Positions 1 through 9,411 of a DNA stretch of 34,495 nucleotides are shown here, piece after piece. This DNA comes from Neisseriaceae bacterium (GTDB taxonomy: Bacteria; Pseudomonadota; Gammaproteobacteria; Burkholderiales; Chromobacteriaceae). Both the position numbers and the translations under genes were made by a program. The notes under the pieces are model-generated. The model was not told the DNA's origin, did no database searches, and was given only the letters and a program-made list of their open reading frames with translations. Within the stretch, counting starts at the first letter, position 1. The number at the start of each line of letters is the position of its first letter. The DNA is taken from positions 1-34,495 of the forward strand of contig JAIXTB010000307.1 of the NCBI GenBank assembly GCA_027484385.1, in the 5' to 3' direction.

Positions 1-1
1 C

Positions 2-532
2 GACAAGAAAGCGCTGTTCGGCGGCTTTTTCCTCATCGGCCTCAGCGGCTTCGGCGGCGTGCTGCCGCAGGCGCAGCACCAGCTGGTACAACGCCGGCGC
101 TGGCTGAACGACGCCGAGTTTGCCGAGCTGCTGGCGCTGGGCCAGGTACTGCCCGGCCCCAATATCGTCAATATGGCGGTGGCCATCGGCAGCCGCTTTC
201 ACGGCGTGGCCGGCGCACTGCTGGCGGTGGCCGGCTTGCTGCTGGCGCCGCTGGTGCTCATCCTGCTGCTGGCGACGCTGTACCAGCATTATCAGCAGGC
301 CAGCTGGCTACAGCAGCTGCTGGCCGGGCTGGCACCGGCCGGCATCGGCTTGTTGCTGGGCATGGTGCTGAAGCTGGCGTCACGGCTGCCCCGCCGCCGG
401 CTGCCGTGGCTATTGGCCCTGCTCACCTTTATTGCCGTAGCAGGCGTGCACCTGCCGCTGTGGCTCGTGCTGCTGGTGCTGGCACCGCTGGGCATAGGCC
501 TGGCATGGCACTACCCACAAGGAGGGCTGTGA
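2..532 (+). CDS. chrA: Chromate transporter (CHR family), 5' truncated by window edge
   Basis: Frame open from base 2 (DKKALFGGFFLIGLSGFGGVLPQAQ...); LGQVLPGPNIVNMAVAIG motif and hydrophobic helices typical of CHR domains. Confidence 0.85.
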   Translation, partial: DKKALFGGFFLIGLSGFGGVLPQAQHQLVQRRRWLNDAEFAELLALGQVLPGPNIVNMAVAIGSRFHGVAGALLAVAGLLLAPLVLILLLATLYQHYQQASWLQQLLAGLAPAGIGLLLGMVLKLASRLPRRRLPWLLALLTFIAVAGVHLPLWLVLLVLAPLGIGLAWHYPQGGL

Positions 533-533
533 C

Positions 534-1049
534 ATGCTGCTGTTTCTGTTTCTGATGTTTGTACAGTTTTCCCTGCTGGCGGTGGGCGGCGCCAACGCCA
601 TCGTGCCGGAGCTGCACCGTGTGGTAGTCACCGAGCTGCACTGGATGAGCGGCCAGGAGTTTGCCGCGCTGTTTGCGCTGGCTCAGGCTGCGCCGGGGCC
701 GAATGTACTAATAGTGAGCCTGGTAGGCTGGAAGGTAGCGGGCGTGCCCGGCGCCATTGTCAGCCTGATCGGCATCTGCCTGCCGTCGTCGCTGCTCAGC
801 TTCTGGGTGGCGCGCTGGTGGCAGCAGGCGCGCGGCAGCCAGCTGACTACCACCATCAACAAAGGGCTGGCGCCGCTGACCGTGGGGCTCATTGCGGCAG
901 GTGTGGCCATGATGGCCGCCAGCCATCCGCCAACCCTGGCTGGCGGCCTGCTGCTGGCTAGCTGCGCACTATTGAGCTGGCGCACACGGCTGAACCCGCT
1001 GTGGCTGCTGGCAGCAGGCGCTGCCGCCGGGCTGGGCGGGCTAGTGTAA
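534..1049 (+). CDS. chrA: Chromate transporter (CHR family), second half-size subunit
   Basis: FVQFSLLAVGGANAIVPELHR and ALAQAAPGPNVLIVSLVGW motifs; immediately follows the first CHR gene. Confidence 0.85.
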   Translation: MLLFLFLMFVQFSLLAVGGANAIVPELHRVVVTELHWMSGQEFAALFALAQAAPGPNVLIVSLVGWKVAGVPGAIVSLIGICLPSSLLSFWVARWWQQARGSQLTTTINKGLAPLTVGLIAAGVAMMAASHPPTLAGGLLLASCALLSWRTRLNPLWLLAAGAAAGLGGLV

Positions 1050-1063
1050 GCCAGCTACCGATA

Positions 1064-1081
1064 GCCCGCCTGAAGGCGGGC
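1064..1081. other. Perfect hairpin GCCCGCC-TGAA-GGCGGGC
   Basis: 7-bp stem, 4-nt loop, 14 nt after the chrA stop; no T-tract. Confidence 0.5.
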
Positions 1082-1147
1082 AACAACGCCACATTGCGAT
1101 AAAACTTGCTATAGAATTGCCGGCCTTTTCCCGCTGTTGTTGCTTGC

Positions 1148-1927
1148 ATGAAAAAGCCGCTTGTCCTGCTACCCCTGCTTGTTGCCCTGCTTTACGCTGC
1201 TGTCGAACACTACCAGGCCCCGGCCACCCCTGCTGCGGCCAACCCTGGCCCAGGCGGGCCGCAAGTAGCCACCCGTTTTGCCGACTGCCCGCAGCTGTTC
1301 TACCGCAACACCCCGCCAGCCATCCCCGCCGCACAGCAGCACGCCAGCACGCGCGAGCTGTGCTTCGACGATTTTGCCATTCTGTACGACGGCGACCGGC
1401 GCACCCCTGTATTTGCCGCCGAAAAACTGTCTGCCCGCAGCCTGGCCGACGCCGACGAAAAGCGCACCGACCGTTTCTACGAAGAAGCCCGCCTGCGCAG
1501 TAGCGAGCGCGCCACGCTGGCCGACTACCGCGGCAGCGGCTATGACCGTGGCCACATGGCCGCCGCCGCACAGCGCACCACGCCCGAGGCCATGGCGCAA
1601 AGCTTTAGCCTGGCCAATATGGTGCCGCAAGTGCCGGAAAATAACCGTGGCGTATGGGCCCGCGCGGTAGAGGCCGCCACGCGCAAATACGTGCAGCGCG
1701 CCAGCGGCGATGTGTACGTGTTTACCGGCCCCTATTTCGACATGCAGCAAACCCCGCGCTACGCGGGCAAGGTGCGCGTGCCCGACGCCTTGTACAAGCT
1801 GGTGTACGACCCCACCACCGGCAAGTCCTGGGTGTACTGGACGGCCAATGCCGACGTGGCCAAGCCGCAGATGCTCACCTACGCCGAGCTGCAAAGCCGC
1901 ACCGGCATAAGCTTTCTGCCGCAGTAA
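1148..1927 (+). CDS. Secreted DNA/RNA non-specific endonuclease (NUC1 family)
   Basis: N-terminal hydrophobic signal-like segment; GSGYDRGHMAAAA (DRGH active-site motif) and NMVPQVPENNRGVW. Confidence 0.85.
   Translation: MKKPLVLLPLLVALLYAAVEHYQAPATPAAANPGPGGPQVATRFADCPQLFYRNTPPAIPAAQQHASTRELCFDDFAILYDGDRRTPVFAAEKLSARSLADADEKRTDRFYEEARLRSSERATLADYRGSGYDRGHMAAAAQRTTPEAMAQSFSLANMVPQVPENNRGVWARAVEAATRKYVQRASGDVYVFTGPYFDMQQTPRYAGKVRVPDALYKLVYDPTTGKSWVYWTANADVAKPQMLTYAELQSRTGISFLPQ
1234..1244 (-). repeat. GGTTGGCCGCA dispersed motif
   Basis: Exact 11-mer, inside nuclease CDS. Confidence 0.9.
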
Positions 1928-1949
1928 GCACCACACAGCCAGCGGGCAA

Positions 1950-1960
1950 GGTTGGCCGCA
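1950..1960 (+). repeat. GGTTGGCCGCA dispersed motif
   Basis: Exact 11-mer, intergenic. Confidence 0.9.
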
Positions 1961-2050
1961 TTGGCACTTTTGTTCATGCTTTGTGTTGGACAAAATCCGG
2001 GCGCATTACTATGATCAGGGCAGTAATGAACCCTGCCCTGGCCCGCCATC

Positions 2051-2512
2051 ATGACCTCCGATACTGCCCCCGCACCTCTGCCCGCCCCGGCCGCCTGGCT
2101 GGGCTACGGTGGTGCCTTGCCCTTTATTACCCTGGCTGCCTTGTGCTGGCTAGCCGCTAGCCACGCCGGCTTCTGGTTCGGCCTGCTGCTGGCCTACGGT
2201 GCCGTGATTTTGTCGTTTGTCGGCGCGCTGCACTGGGGCTTTGCCATGACGCTGCCGGGGCTGGACACCGCACGCCGCAGCCGCATGATGGCCTGGAGCG
2301 TGGTACCAGCGCTGCTGGCCTGGCCTGCGGTGCTGCTACCGGCCGCCCCCGGCGTAGCCACCCTGCTGCTGGGCTATCTGCTGCATTACCTGCAAGACCA
2401 GCGCCTGTGCCGCCATGCCGACCTGCCCAGCTGGTACCTGCCGCTGCGCCGCCACCTTAGCCTGGCCGCCGGCACAAGTCTGCTGGCCGGCATGCTGGCA
2501 CTGCAGGGCTAA
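2051..2512 (+). CDS. DUF3429-like membrane protein
   Basis: Hydrophobic protein with GYGGALPF...VGALHWGFAM pattern. Confidence 0.6.
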   Translation: MTSDTAPAPLPAPAAWLGYGGALPFITLAALCWLAASHAGFWFGLLLAYGAVILSFVGALHWGFAMTLPGLDTARRSRMMAWSVVPALLAWPAVLLPAAPGVATLLLGYLLHYLQDQRLCRHADLPSWYLPLRRHLSLAAGTSLLAGMLALQG

Positions 2513-2515
2513 GCC

Positions 2516-2878
2516 ATGAGCCGCTACTTCAACAAACTGGCCGGTTTCCAGCGCAGCCCCGCCGGGCTGGAAAGCCGCCTGCTGGCGCTGGCGCCGCGCT
2601 GCCTGGTTTACGGCACGCTGCTGCTGGGTAGCCCTATCTGCCTGTGGCGGCTGCAGGTCTGGTTGTGGCCCGGCAGCTTTAGCGCACAACAGGCGAGCAT
2701 GGTGGATATTCTGGCCATCAGCTGGCTGATTCTGCTGTGGACGGTGGTGTTTACCGTGGCGCTGGGCGCGTGGATCGTGCGCATCATGAAAGGCCCAGCC
2801 TACGTGGCCGATGCCTACCCGCTGGCCGACCACCCGCGCCCCGGCAGCCAACCCGCCCTGCCGCCACACCATGACTGA
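2516..2878 (+). CDS. Hypothetical membrane protein
   Basis: Compact ORF with two predicted TM segments, tightly packed between neighbours. Confidence 0.55.
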   Translation: MSRYFNKLAGFQRSPAGLESRLLALAPRCLVYGTLLLGSPICLWRLQVWLWPGSFSAQQASMVDILAISWLILLWTVVFTVALGAWIVRIMKGPAYVADAYPLADHPRPGSQPALPPHHD

Positions 2879-4208
2879 CAACACCAAATCCCGCGCCGTA
2901 CCCGTGGGCCGCCTGTCGCGGCTGGCGCGCCTGGGCACCCTGGCTAGCGGCATTGCCGGTGGCATGGTGGCCGAAGGCGCACGCCGGCTCGCCAGCGGCC
3001 AACGCCCGCAATGGCAAGACCTGCTGCTGACCCCGGCCAACGCCACCCGCTTTGCCCACCAGCTGTCGCAGATGCGCGGCGCCGCCATGAAAATGGGACA
3101 GCTGCTGTCGATGGACGCCGGCGACCTGCTGCCGCCTACCCTGCGCGACATCCTGGCCACGCTGCGCGAAGACGCACACACCATGCCGCTCAGCCAACTG
3201 GCGGACGTACTGGAGCAGGAATGGGGTGAAGACTGGCAAACACGTTTCAAACGCTTTTCTTTTCAGCCGGTGGCGGCGGCGTCTATCGGCCAGGTGCACC
3301 GTGCCGAGCTGGCCAGCGGCCAGACGCTAGCGATCAAGGTGCAGTATCCCGGCGTGGCACGCAGCATTGACAGCGATGTAGACAATGTCGCCAGCCTGCT
3401 GCGCCTGAGCGGCCTGCTGCCGCCGGGCTTCGAGCTGGCCACGCTGCTGGCCGAAGCCAAGCGCCAGCTGCACCAGGAAGCCGACTACCAGCAGGAAGCG
3501 GCCAACCTGCAGCACTACCGCCAGCTGCTGGCCGGCCACGCCGACCTGCTGCTGCCGCAAGCCGTGCCCGAGCTGTGCACGCCGCGCATCCTGGCCATGG
3601 ACTTTATCGACAGCGTGCCCATTACCACGCTGCAGCAGGCGCCGCAGGCCGAGCGCGACCGCGTAGCCACCCTGCTGTTCGATTTATTGCTGCGCGAAAT
3701 CTTCGACTTTGCCTGCCTGCAAAGCGACCCGAACTTTGCCAACTACCGCTACCAGCCAGATAGCGGCCGGCTGGTGCTGCTGGACTTTGGCGCCACGCGC
3801 CGGCTGGCGGCCGACACCGTGCAGCACTACCGCCGCCTGCTGTTGGCCGCACAGCAGCAAGACCGGCAGGCGCTGGGCGAGGCGGCTACCGCGCTGGGCT
3901 ATTTCCCGCAGCAGGTCTCGGCGCGGCATTACGATGAAGTGATGGCTATCTTTCTGCTGGCGTGCGAGCCGCTACGCCACGCCGGCGCCTACGACTTTGG
4001 CAACAGTACGCTGGCCGCGCGCATGCGCGATGCCGGCTGGGCCATGCGCCACGAGCGCGACGCCTGGCACACCCCGCCGGTGGATGCACTGTTCCTGCAC
4101 CGCAAGGTAGCCGGGCTATCCCTGTTGGCCGCGCGCCTGCAGGGACGGGTGGACATCGCGAGCCTGTTTGCCCGCTACCACAGCAGTCCGGCGGCGATCA
4201 CGTCATAG
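2871..4208 (+). CDS. ABC1/UbiB/AarF-family atypical kinase
   Basis: KMGQLLSMD (KxGQ), AAASIGQVHRAEL, AIKVQYPGV, LDFGATRRL; ATG at 2871 chosen. Confidence 0.88.
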   Translation: MTDNTKSRAVPVGRLSRLARLGTLASGIAGGMVAEGARRLASGQRPQWQDLLLTPANATRFAHQLSQMRGAAMKMGQLLSMDAGDLLPPTLRDILATLREDAHTMPLSQLADVLEQEWGEDWQTRFKRFSFQPVAAASIGQVHRAELASGQTLAIKVQYPGVARSIDSDVDNVASLLRLSGLLPPGFELATLLAEAKRQLHQEADYQQEAANLQHYRQLLAGHADLLLPQAVPELCTPRILAMDFIDSVPITTLQQAPQAERDRVATLLFDLLLREIFDFACLQSDPNFANYRYQPDSGRLVLLDFGATRRLAADTVQHYRRLLLAAQQQDRQALGEAATALGYFPQQVSARHYDEVMAIFLLACEPLRHAGAYDFGNSTLAARMRDAGWAMRHERDAWHTPPVDALFLHRKVAGLSLLAARLQGRVDIASLFARYHSSPAAITS

Positions 4209-5597
4209 TTTGCGCAGGTATTTGAAGCGGATATCGATAAACTTCTGCCGCCAGCTGCGCAGGTCTTCCAGGCTCATGTGGTAGGGCTTGATGACACAGC
4301 CGTCCTGGTGGGCACGTACGGGCACCTGCCACAAGTTGTCGATATCCAGTCCACCAATGAATAAATTGTCACGCACGCTTTGCTCGAATACGGGGGTGCC
4401 GGGGAAGGGTATCAGGGTGCCTACCCAGTTACGGTCCAGCTGCAGGTCGTCGATCATGTCCATGGTTTCCTGCAAGGTTTCATTGGTGTCCTCAGGGAAA
4501 CCCATGATCCAGTTGCCGGCCAGGCTGACTCGGTGCTTTTTCAGGTCTTCTACCACTTTGTAGATGGTGTCGCGTTTCAGGCCCTTCTTGATCACGGTGT
4601 TGCGGATATAGTCCGAGCCATGCTCTGGCGCCAACAGTGCCGAAGTCATGCCCGCCGCCACCATGGCGTCGATCACATCGGTACGCAGGCTGTTCATGCC
4701 CAACCCACCGGCGGTAGTGAACTGGATATCCAGGCCGCGGCGCAGAATCTCGTTGCAGATACCCAGGATGTGCTTGTTGTCTACCGTGAGGTTGTCGTCC
4801 ATGAAGGTAAAGAAACGTTGGCCGCGCTCGGTGGCCAAGTACTCCAGCTCGTCGACAAATTTTTCCGGTGTGCGCCGCCGCAGCTTGCGCCCCTGCACCA
4901 AGTACATATCACAGAAGGTGCATTTAAACGGGCAACCGCGCTCGGAAATCACCGGCACCACATTTTTGATAACGTGGTTCTTGAAGTTGGAGTAATGGCC
5001 CAGGTCCATTTCGAACTCGGTAAAGTCCACCATATCCCAAGCCTGCATCGGCAGCTCTTCGTAATCGATCCACTCGCGATCGCGGTTGATACGCACTTTG
5101 CCTTGCTCATCGCGGAAGGCAAACGACTTGATATCGTTCAGGTTGCCCAGCTCGCCGCTGGCAATGCGGTCGGCCATAGCCACCATCTGCGGCTCGCCTT
5201 CGCCCAAGGCGATGTAGTCGAACTCCGGGCAGTTGATGAGGATTTCCTGCGGGTAGGTAGTGGCGTGAATGCCGCCGGTCATAATCTTGAGCCCCGGCGC
5301 TACCGCCTTGATCTCGCGCGCATAGTGCCAAGCGGTTTTCATGAAACCGGAAAACAGAAAGGAAATGGCCACCAGGCCAGGCTGCTCGGTACGGATGGCG
5401 TGCGTGATTTTGTCCAGGCAATACTGGTTGGGCTCGGCCTGCTCGTGCACACGCCGGTTGTTCAGGTCTAGCAATACCGGTGTGTGGCCGGCCTTGCGCA
5501 GCACCGCTGCCAGCGACAGCAAAGCCGCAGAAGGCAGGAAATCTGTGCGGTTGGGCTGGGGCTCATCCAGATAGGGGGCAATCAGCAGTACTTTCAC
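4203..5597 (-). CDS. B12-binding-domain radical SAM protein
   Basis: N-terminal cobalamin-binding-like domain; CPFKCTFC (CxxxCxxC) radical SAM motif. Confidence 0.88.
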   Translation of the reverse strand: MKVLLIAPYLDEPQPNRTDFLPSAALLSLAAVLRKAGHTPVLLDLNNRRVHEQAEPNQYCLDKITHAIRTEQPGLVAISFLFSGFMKTAWHYAREIKAVAPGLKIMTGGIHATTYPQEILINCPEFDYIALGEGEPQMVAMADRIASGELGNLNDIKSFAFRDEQGKVRINRDREWIDYEELPMQAWDMVDFTEFEMDLGHYSNFKNHVIKNVVPVISERGCPFKCTFCDMYLVQGRKLRRRTPEKFVDELEYLATERGQRFFTFMDDNLTVDNKHILGICNEILRRGLDIQFTTAGGLGMNSLRTDVIDAMVAAGMTSALLAPEHGSDYIRNTVIKKGLKRDTIYKVVEDLKKHRVSLAGNWIMGFPEDTNETLQETMDMIDDLQLDRNWVGTLIPFPGTPVFEQSVRDNLFIGGLDIDNLWQVPVRAHQDGCVIKPYHMSLEDLRSWRQKFIDIRFKYLRKL

Positions 5598-5800
5598 CTT
5601 GGCATTCTCCGTGTGTCTTTTATCGTGTTGTGCAACAGGCTTTCAGCTATAGCCCTTCTTGTGGTGGGTGTATAAAACCACAACATGGTCACGGTTTAAA
5701 GCAATAACTAAAAAATGCACACAGATAAAACGCAGGAAAACACACAAGAACCATAAAACAGCGCGCAGGCCGCAGGCCTAAGCGGGCAAGCCTGCGCCGT

Positions 5801-6292
5801 TTACACAGGCAACCGAGGCACGTCGGCCAGGCCGTACTGGCGGGCTAGTGCCTCAACCACCAGCTCGTGGTCGGCGCGCTGCGCCAGGCCAGACACCCCT
5901 ACCGAACCGATGCACCCTACGCCAGCCACGCGCAGCGGGAAGCTGCCACCATGGCTGGCGTAATCGCGCTCTGGCAGCGCGCTGCGCTCGGCCAGGGTTT
6001 TGCCTTTTAGCTGGCAGGCCAGCCCCACCGCGTAGGAGCTTTGCTGGAAATGCTGCACCACATTGTGTTTGCGCCGCAGCCAGTCGTCGTTGGCGGGCGT
6101 GGCGCCGGGCAACATGCTGAAAAACAGGCGCTGCTGGTTTACCGTAATGGCAATGGCCACCGGGGCTTGCTGCGCCAGCGCCAAGGCCCGCAGCGCCGAG
6201 CCCAGCTGCCAGGCGTCGTTTTCATCGAAATGCGGCAGTACCAGCATGGCTTCCTGGCGGGCGACCAGCGCCAATTCGTCTTGTAGCAACAT
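5801..6292 (-). CDS. UPF0303 / heme-degrading-domain family protein
   Basis: HFDENDAWQLGSALRALA...SHGGSFPLRVAGVGCIGSVGVSGL pattern; internal ATG at 6292 preferred. Confidence 0.7.
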   Translation of the reverse strand: MLLQDELALVARQEAMLVLPHFDENDAWQLGSALRALALAQQAPVAIAITVNQQRLFFSMLPGATPANDDWLRRKHNVVQHFQQSSYAVGLACQLKGKTLAERSALPERDYASHGGSFPLRVAGVGCIGSVGVSGLAQRADHELVVEALARQYGLADVPRLPV

Positions 6293-6373
6293 GGGGTGTC
6301 CTTGAAAGCAGTGTGAGCCAGTATGTGGCAGCACGTGGTCAGGGGCATGGCGGCCGGGCAGCGACGGTAGCGC

Positions 6374-7180
6374 TCAGGCCGGTACCGCCAGTATCACGCT
6401 GGATGCCTTGAACAGGGCACTGGCCGGCTGCCCCACCGCCAGCGCCAGCGTATCGCAGCTATCGTTCGTCACTACGGCGGCTACGCTGACACCGCCGGGC
6501 AGTGCCACCACCACCTCGGTATTCACCGCCCCCGGCTGGATGCGCGCTATCTCGCCGTGCAGCTGGTTGCGCGCCGAAAAGCGCGCGCTGCCGGCGTCGC
6601 TTACCAGCATGATGGACGACGCTTTCACCAGCGCCAGTGCCTGCGCACCCGGCTGCAAACCCAGGCCCAGCACGCTGTCGTGGGTCACCGTCGCCACGAT
6701 GCGCTGGCCGGCAGGGGTCAGCAGGGTCACTTCGTCGTTCACGGCGCCTGGTTTGACCGCCTCGACGGTACCGGCAAACTGGTTGCGGGCGCTGGTGCGC
6801 ATGGCCATCTTCCTTATCAGTACATAGTCGTCGGCCAGCGCGGGGGCCTGGCTGGCGAGGCTGTGGACAAAGCGCTGGTGCTCGGCCTGCAGGGTATGAA
6901 AGTTGTGCAAAAGCTGCTCGCCACGCGCGGTAAGCTGCGTGCCACCACCGCCCTTGCCACCGGCCAGCCGCGCCACCAGCGGCTCGCCAGCCAGGTTATT
7001 CATGGTGTCGATGGCGTCCCAGGCGGCTTTGTAGCTCATGCCTGCTGCCTTGGCTGCCCCGGTAATGGACCCGCAGGCAGCAATGTGCGCCAAGAGGGCC
7101 ATGCGGTCGGCGCCGCCCAGTGGCTGGCCGTCTATGGTCATCCACAGGCTGCCCTGCAGCTGGATGGTTTTATCTGTCAT
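6374..7180 (-). CDS. modE: Molybdate-responsive regulator ModE (HTH plus two TOBE/Mop domains)
   Basis: ITGAAKAAGMSYKAAWDAIDTMNN HTH; two repeats SARNQF/LxGxV..ITPGAVN; downstream of modABC. Confidence 0.9.
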   Translation of the reverse strand: MTDKTIQLQGSLWMTIDGQPLGGADRMALLAHIAACGSITGAAKAAGMSYKAAWDAIDTMNNLAGEPLVARLAGGKGGGGTQLTARGEQLLHNFHTLQAEHQRFVHSLASQAPALADDYVLIRKMAMRTSARNQFAGTVEAVKPGAVNDEVTLLTPAGQRIVATVTHDSVLGLGLQPGAQALALVKASSIMLVSDAGSARFSARNQLHGEIARIQPGAVNTEVVVALPGGVSVAAVVTNDSCDTLALAVGQPASALFKASSVILAVPA

Positions 7181-7877
7181 GGCGGGACGTTGCCTCGGTA
7201 AAGGTGGCCAGGTTGGCCGCATGGGCCTGGCCGTCGCGCAGCTCGAATACCTGCTGGCCAAACAGGGACACGTCTTGTTCGTCGTGGGTAATCAGCAGCA
7301 GCGGTATCTGCACCTGTGCCAGCAGGGCCAGCAGCGCCTGGCGCATGTCGTGGCGCAGCGCCGGGTCCAGCGCCGCAAAGGGTTCGTCCAGCAGCAAAGC
7401 GCGCGGTTTGGCCACCAGCGCCCGCGCCAGGGCCACACGCTGGCGCTGGCCGCCGGACAGCTCGCCCGGCCGCTGCTGTGCCATGGCCGCCAGGCCAAAG
7501 CTATGCAGCCAGTGCTCTACTTCGTCGTGCTGTGCGCTGGTACGCGGGTTCAGCCAGCCGCGCACCAGGCCAAAGGCCACGTTTTGCCGCACGGTCAGGT
7601 GGGGAAACAGCGCGTAATCCTGAAACAGATAGCCCAGCTGCCGCGCCTGCGGCGTCAGGTTGACCCCGCCGGGCTGCGAAAACAGCAGCCGCCCGCCCAG
7701 GCGGATATGGCCGCTGTCTGGCGTCATCAGCCCGGCAATGGCCTTGAGGGTCAGGCTTTTGCCGGCACCGGACTGGCCAAACAGCACGGTGTGCTGGCTG
7801 GCCGATTGCAGCTGTACGTTCAGCTGAAAGCTGCGCTTGCCGGTATGCAGGGTTTTCTGGATGGCAATATCAAGCAT
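7170..7877 (-). CDS. modC: Molybdate ABC transporter ATP-binding protein
   Basis: Walker A GQSGAGKS, signature LSGGQRQRVALARAL, Walker B LLLDEPFAALD; follows modB. Confidence 0.92.
   Translation of the reverse strand: MLDIAIQKTLHTGKRSFQLNVQLQSASQHTVLFGQSGAGKSLTLKAIAGLMTPDSGHIRLGGRLLFSQPGGVNLTPQARQLGYLFQDYALFPHLTVRQNVAFGLVRGWLNPRTSAQHDEVEHWLHSFGLAAMAQQRPGELSGGQRQRVALARALVAKPRALLLDEPFAALDPALRHDMRQALLALLAQVQIPLLLITHDEQDVSLFGQQVFELRDGQAHAANLATFTEATSRHDR
7211..7221 (+). repeat. GGTTGGCCGCA dispersed motif
   Basis: Exact 11-mer, inside modC. Confidence 0.9.
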
Positions 7878-7885
7878 GCGGCCCC

Positions 7886-8569
7886 CTAGCGCTGCGCGAC
7901 CCGGCCGGGGGCCAGGTAGCCTGCGGCCAACAGTACGGTGATGCACACGGCCGAGATCACGGCCACCAGCAGGTTGGCCACATCGTCTTGCCCGGCCTGC
8001 ACCGCTTCGTACACGGCTATCGACAGGGTCTGGGTTTTGCCCGGAATGCTGCCAGCCACCATCAGCGTGGCGCCAAACTCGCCTAGCGCACGGGCAAAGG
8101 CCAGCAGGATACCGGCCAGAATACCGCGCCAGGCCAGCGGCAGGGTAATGCGGAAAAACACTGCCAGACGGCTGATGCCCAGCACCTGCGCCGCCTGCTC
8201 CTGCTGGCCGTCTACCGCCTCGAACGCCGCCCGCGCCGGCTTGAACACCAGTGGAAACGCCACCACCGCCGCGGCGATGACCGCGCCCTGCCAGCTAAAA
8301 ATCAGGTTAATGCCCCACTGCGCCTGCAGCCAGCCGCCCAGCGCGCCCTGCCTGCCCAGTAACACCAGCAGGTAATAGCCCAGCACGGTAGGCGGCAGCA
8401 CCATGGGCAGCGTCAGCAGCGTGTCCAGCACATCGCGCCCGGGAAAGCGCCCGCGTGCCAGCACAAAGCCGGTCGCCACGCCCGCGAGCCCCGCCAGCAA
8501 GGTGGCCAGACCGGCTACTTTCAGCGACAGCGCCAGGGCGCCCCATACGGTATCCATACCCGGCATCAC
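7886..8569 (-). CDS. modB: Molybdate ABC transporter permease
   Basis: TLPMVLPPTVLGYYLL and RALGEFGATLMVAG (ModB EAA loop). Confidence 0.93.
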   Translation of the reverse strand: MMPGMDTVWGALALSLKVAGLATLLAGLAGVATGFVLARGRFPGRDVLDTLLTLPMVLPPTVLGYYLLVLLGRQGALGGWLQAQWGINLIFSWQGAVIAAAVVAFPLVFKPARAAFEAVDGQQEQAAQVLGISRLAVFFRITLPLAWRGILAGILLAFARALGEFGATLMVAGSIPGKTQTLSIAVYEAVQAGQDDVANLLVAVISAVCITVLLAAGYLAPGRVAQR

Positions 8570-9322
8570 TCAGGGTTTCTGAAAGCCATAGCGGGCCAGA
8601 ATGGCCTGCCCGGCGGGTGACAACACATAGTCGATAAAGCTTTTGGCCTCGCGCGGGTTGGCCGCAGCGGTGGTGCTAGCAATGGGGTAGCGGATGGCCT
8701 CACCCAGCGGCACGGTAAACGCTACTTTTACCTTGTCGGCCATCTGCCGGGCATCGGTGGCGTACACAAAACCGGCATCCACCTCGCCCCGCGCTACGTA
8801 GTCCAGCGACTGGCGCACGTTCAGCGTGTTCACCGCCTTGGCACTCAGCGCCGGCCACAGCCTGGCCACCTCCAACGCACTCTGGGCATAGCGCCCTACC
8901 GGCACGCTGGCCGGGTTGCCTATCGCCAGCTTGCCGTAAGCAGGCCGGGCCAGCTCGGCCAGGCTTTTCGGGGCCAGTTTGCTAGCGGCCGGCACCACCA
9001 GCACCAGGGTATTGCCCGCAAAATCGCGGCGGCTGGCCGGCTGGATCAGGCCCTGTTTTGCAGCCTGGTCCAGGGTTTCCTGGTCGGCCGAGGCCAGCAC
9101 ATCCACCGGCGCCCCTTTGGCCAGCTGCTGCAGTAGCGCGCCAGAGGCGGCAAAGTTCAGCAGCACCTTGCTGCCGGGGTGCTGCGCCTCGAAGCCCTGC
9201 GCCACGTCTTTAAAAGCATTACTCAGGCTGGCGGCGGCCGATACCGTTATCTCGCCGGCCAGCGCCATACTGCAGGCCAGGCTCAGGCCCATGCTGGCCA
9301 CCAGGGTGTGAATGCGCGTCAT
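8570..9322 (-). CDS. modA: Molybdate ABC transporter substrate-binding protein
   Basis: Signal peptide; ITVSAAASLSNAFKDVAQGFE...LNFAASGALLQQL; ATG at 9322. Confidence 0.93.
   Translation of the reverse strand: MTRIHTLVASMGLSLACSMALAGEITVSAAASLSNAFKDVAQGFEAQHPGSKVLLNFAASGALLQQLAKGAPVDVLASADQETLDQAAKQGLIQPASRRDFAGNTLVLVVPAASKLAPKSLAELARPAYGKLAIGNPASVPVGRYAQSALEVARLWPALSAKAVNTLNVRQSLDYVARGEVDAGFVYATDARQMADKVKVAFTVPLGEAIRYPIASTTAAANPREAKSFIDYVLSPAGQAILARYGFQKP
8656..8666 (+). repeat. GGTTGGCCGCA dispersed motif
   Basis: Exact 11-mer, inside modA. Confidence 0.9.
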
Positions 9323-9352
9323 GTTGCCTTGCTCCGCGTAGGGAAATCGACG

Positions 9353-9376
9353 CGCTATATAAGCACGTATATAGCG
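9353..9376. promoter_or_regulatory. ModE operator upstream of modA: CGCTATATA-N6-TATATAGCG
   Basis: Perfect 9-bp inverted repeat with 6-nt spacer, 31 bp upstream of modA start, matches known ModE box architecture. Confidence 0.88.
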
Positions 9377-9411
9377 GCAGGCGCAATACGGCAGCATGCG
9401 GCCAACTAGCG

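Noticed and set aside
4380-5471. 363-aa plus-strand ORF opposite the radical SAM gene
   Set aside because: Antisense shadow ORF; the minus-strand frame carries the conserved motifs.
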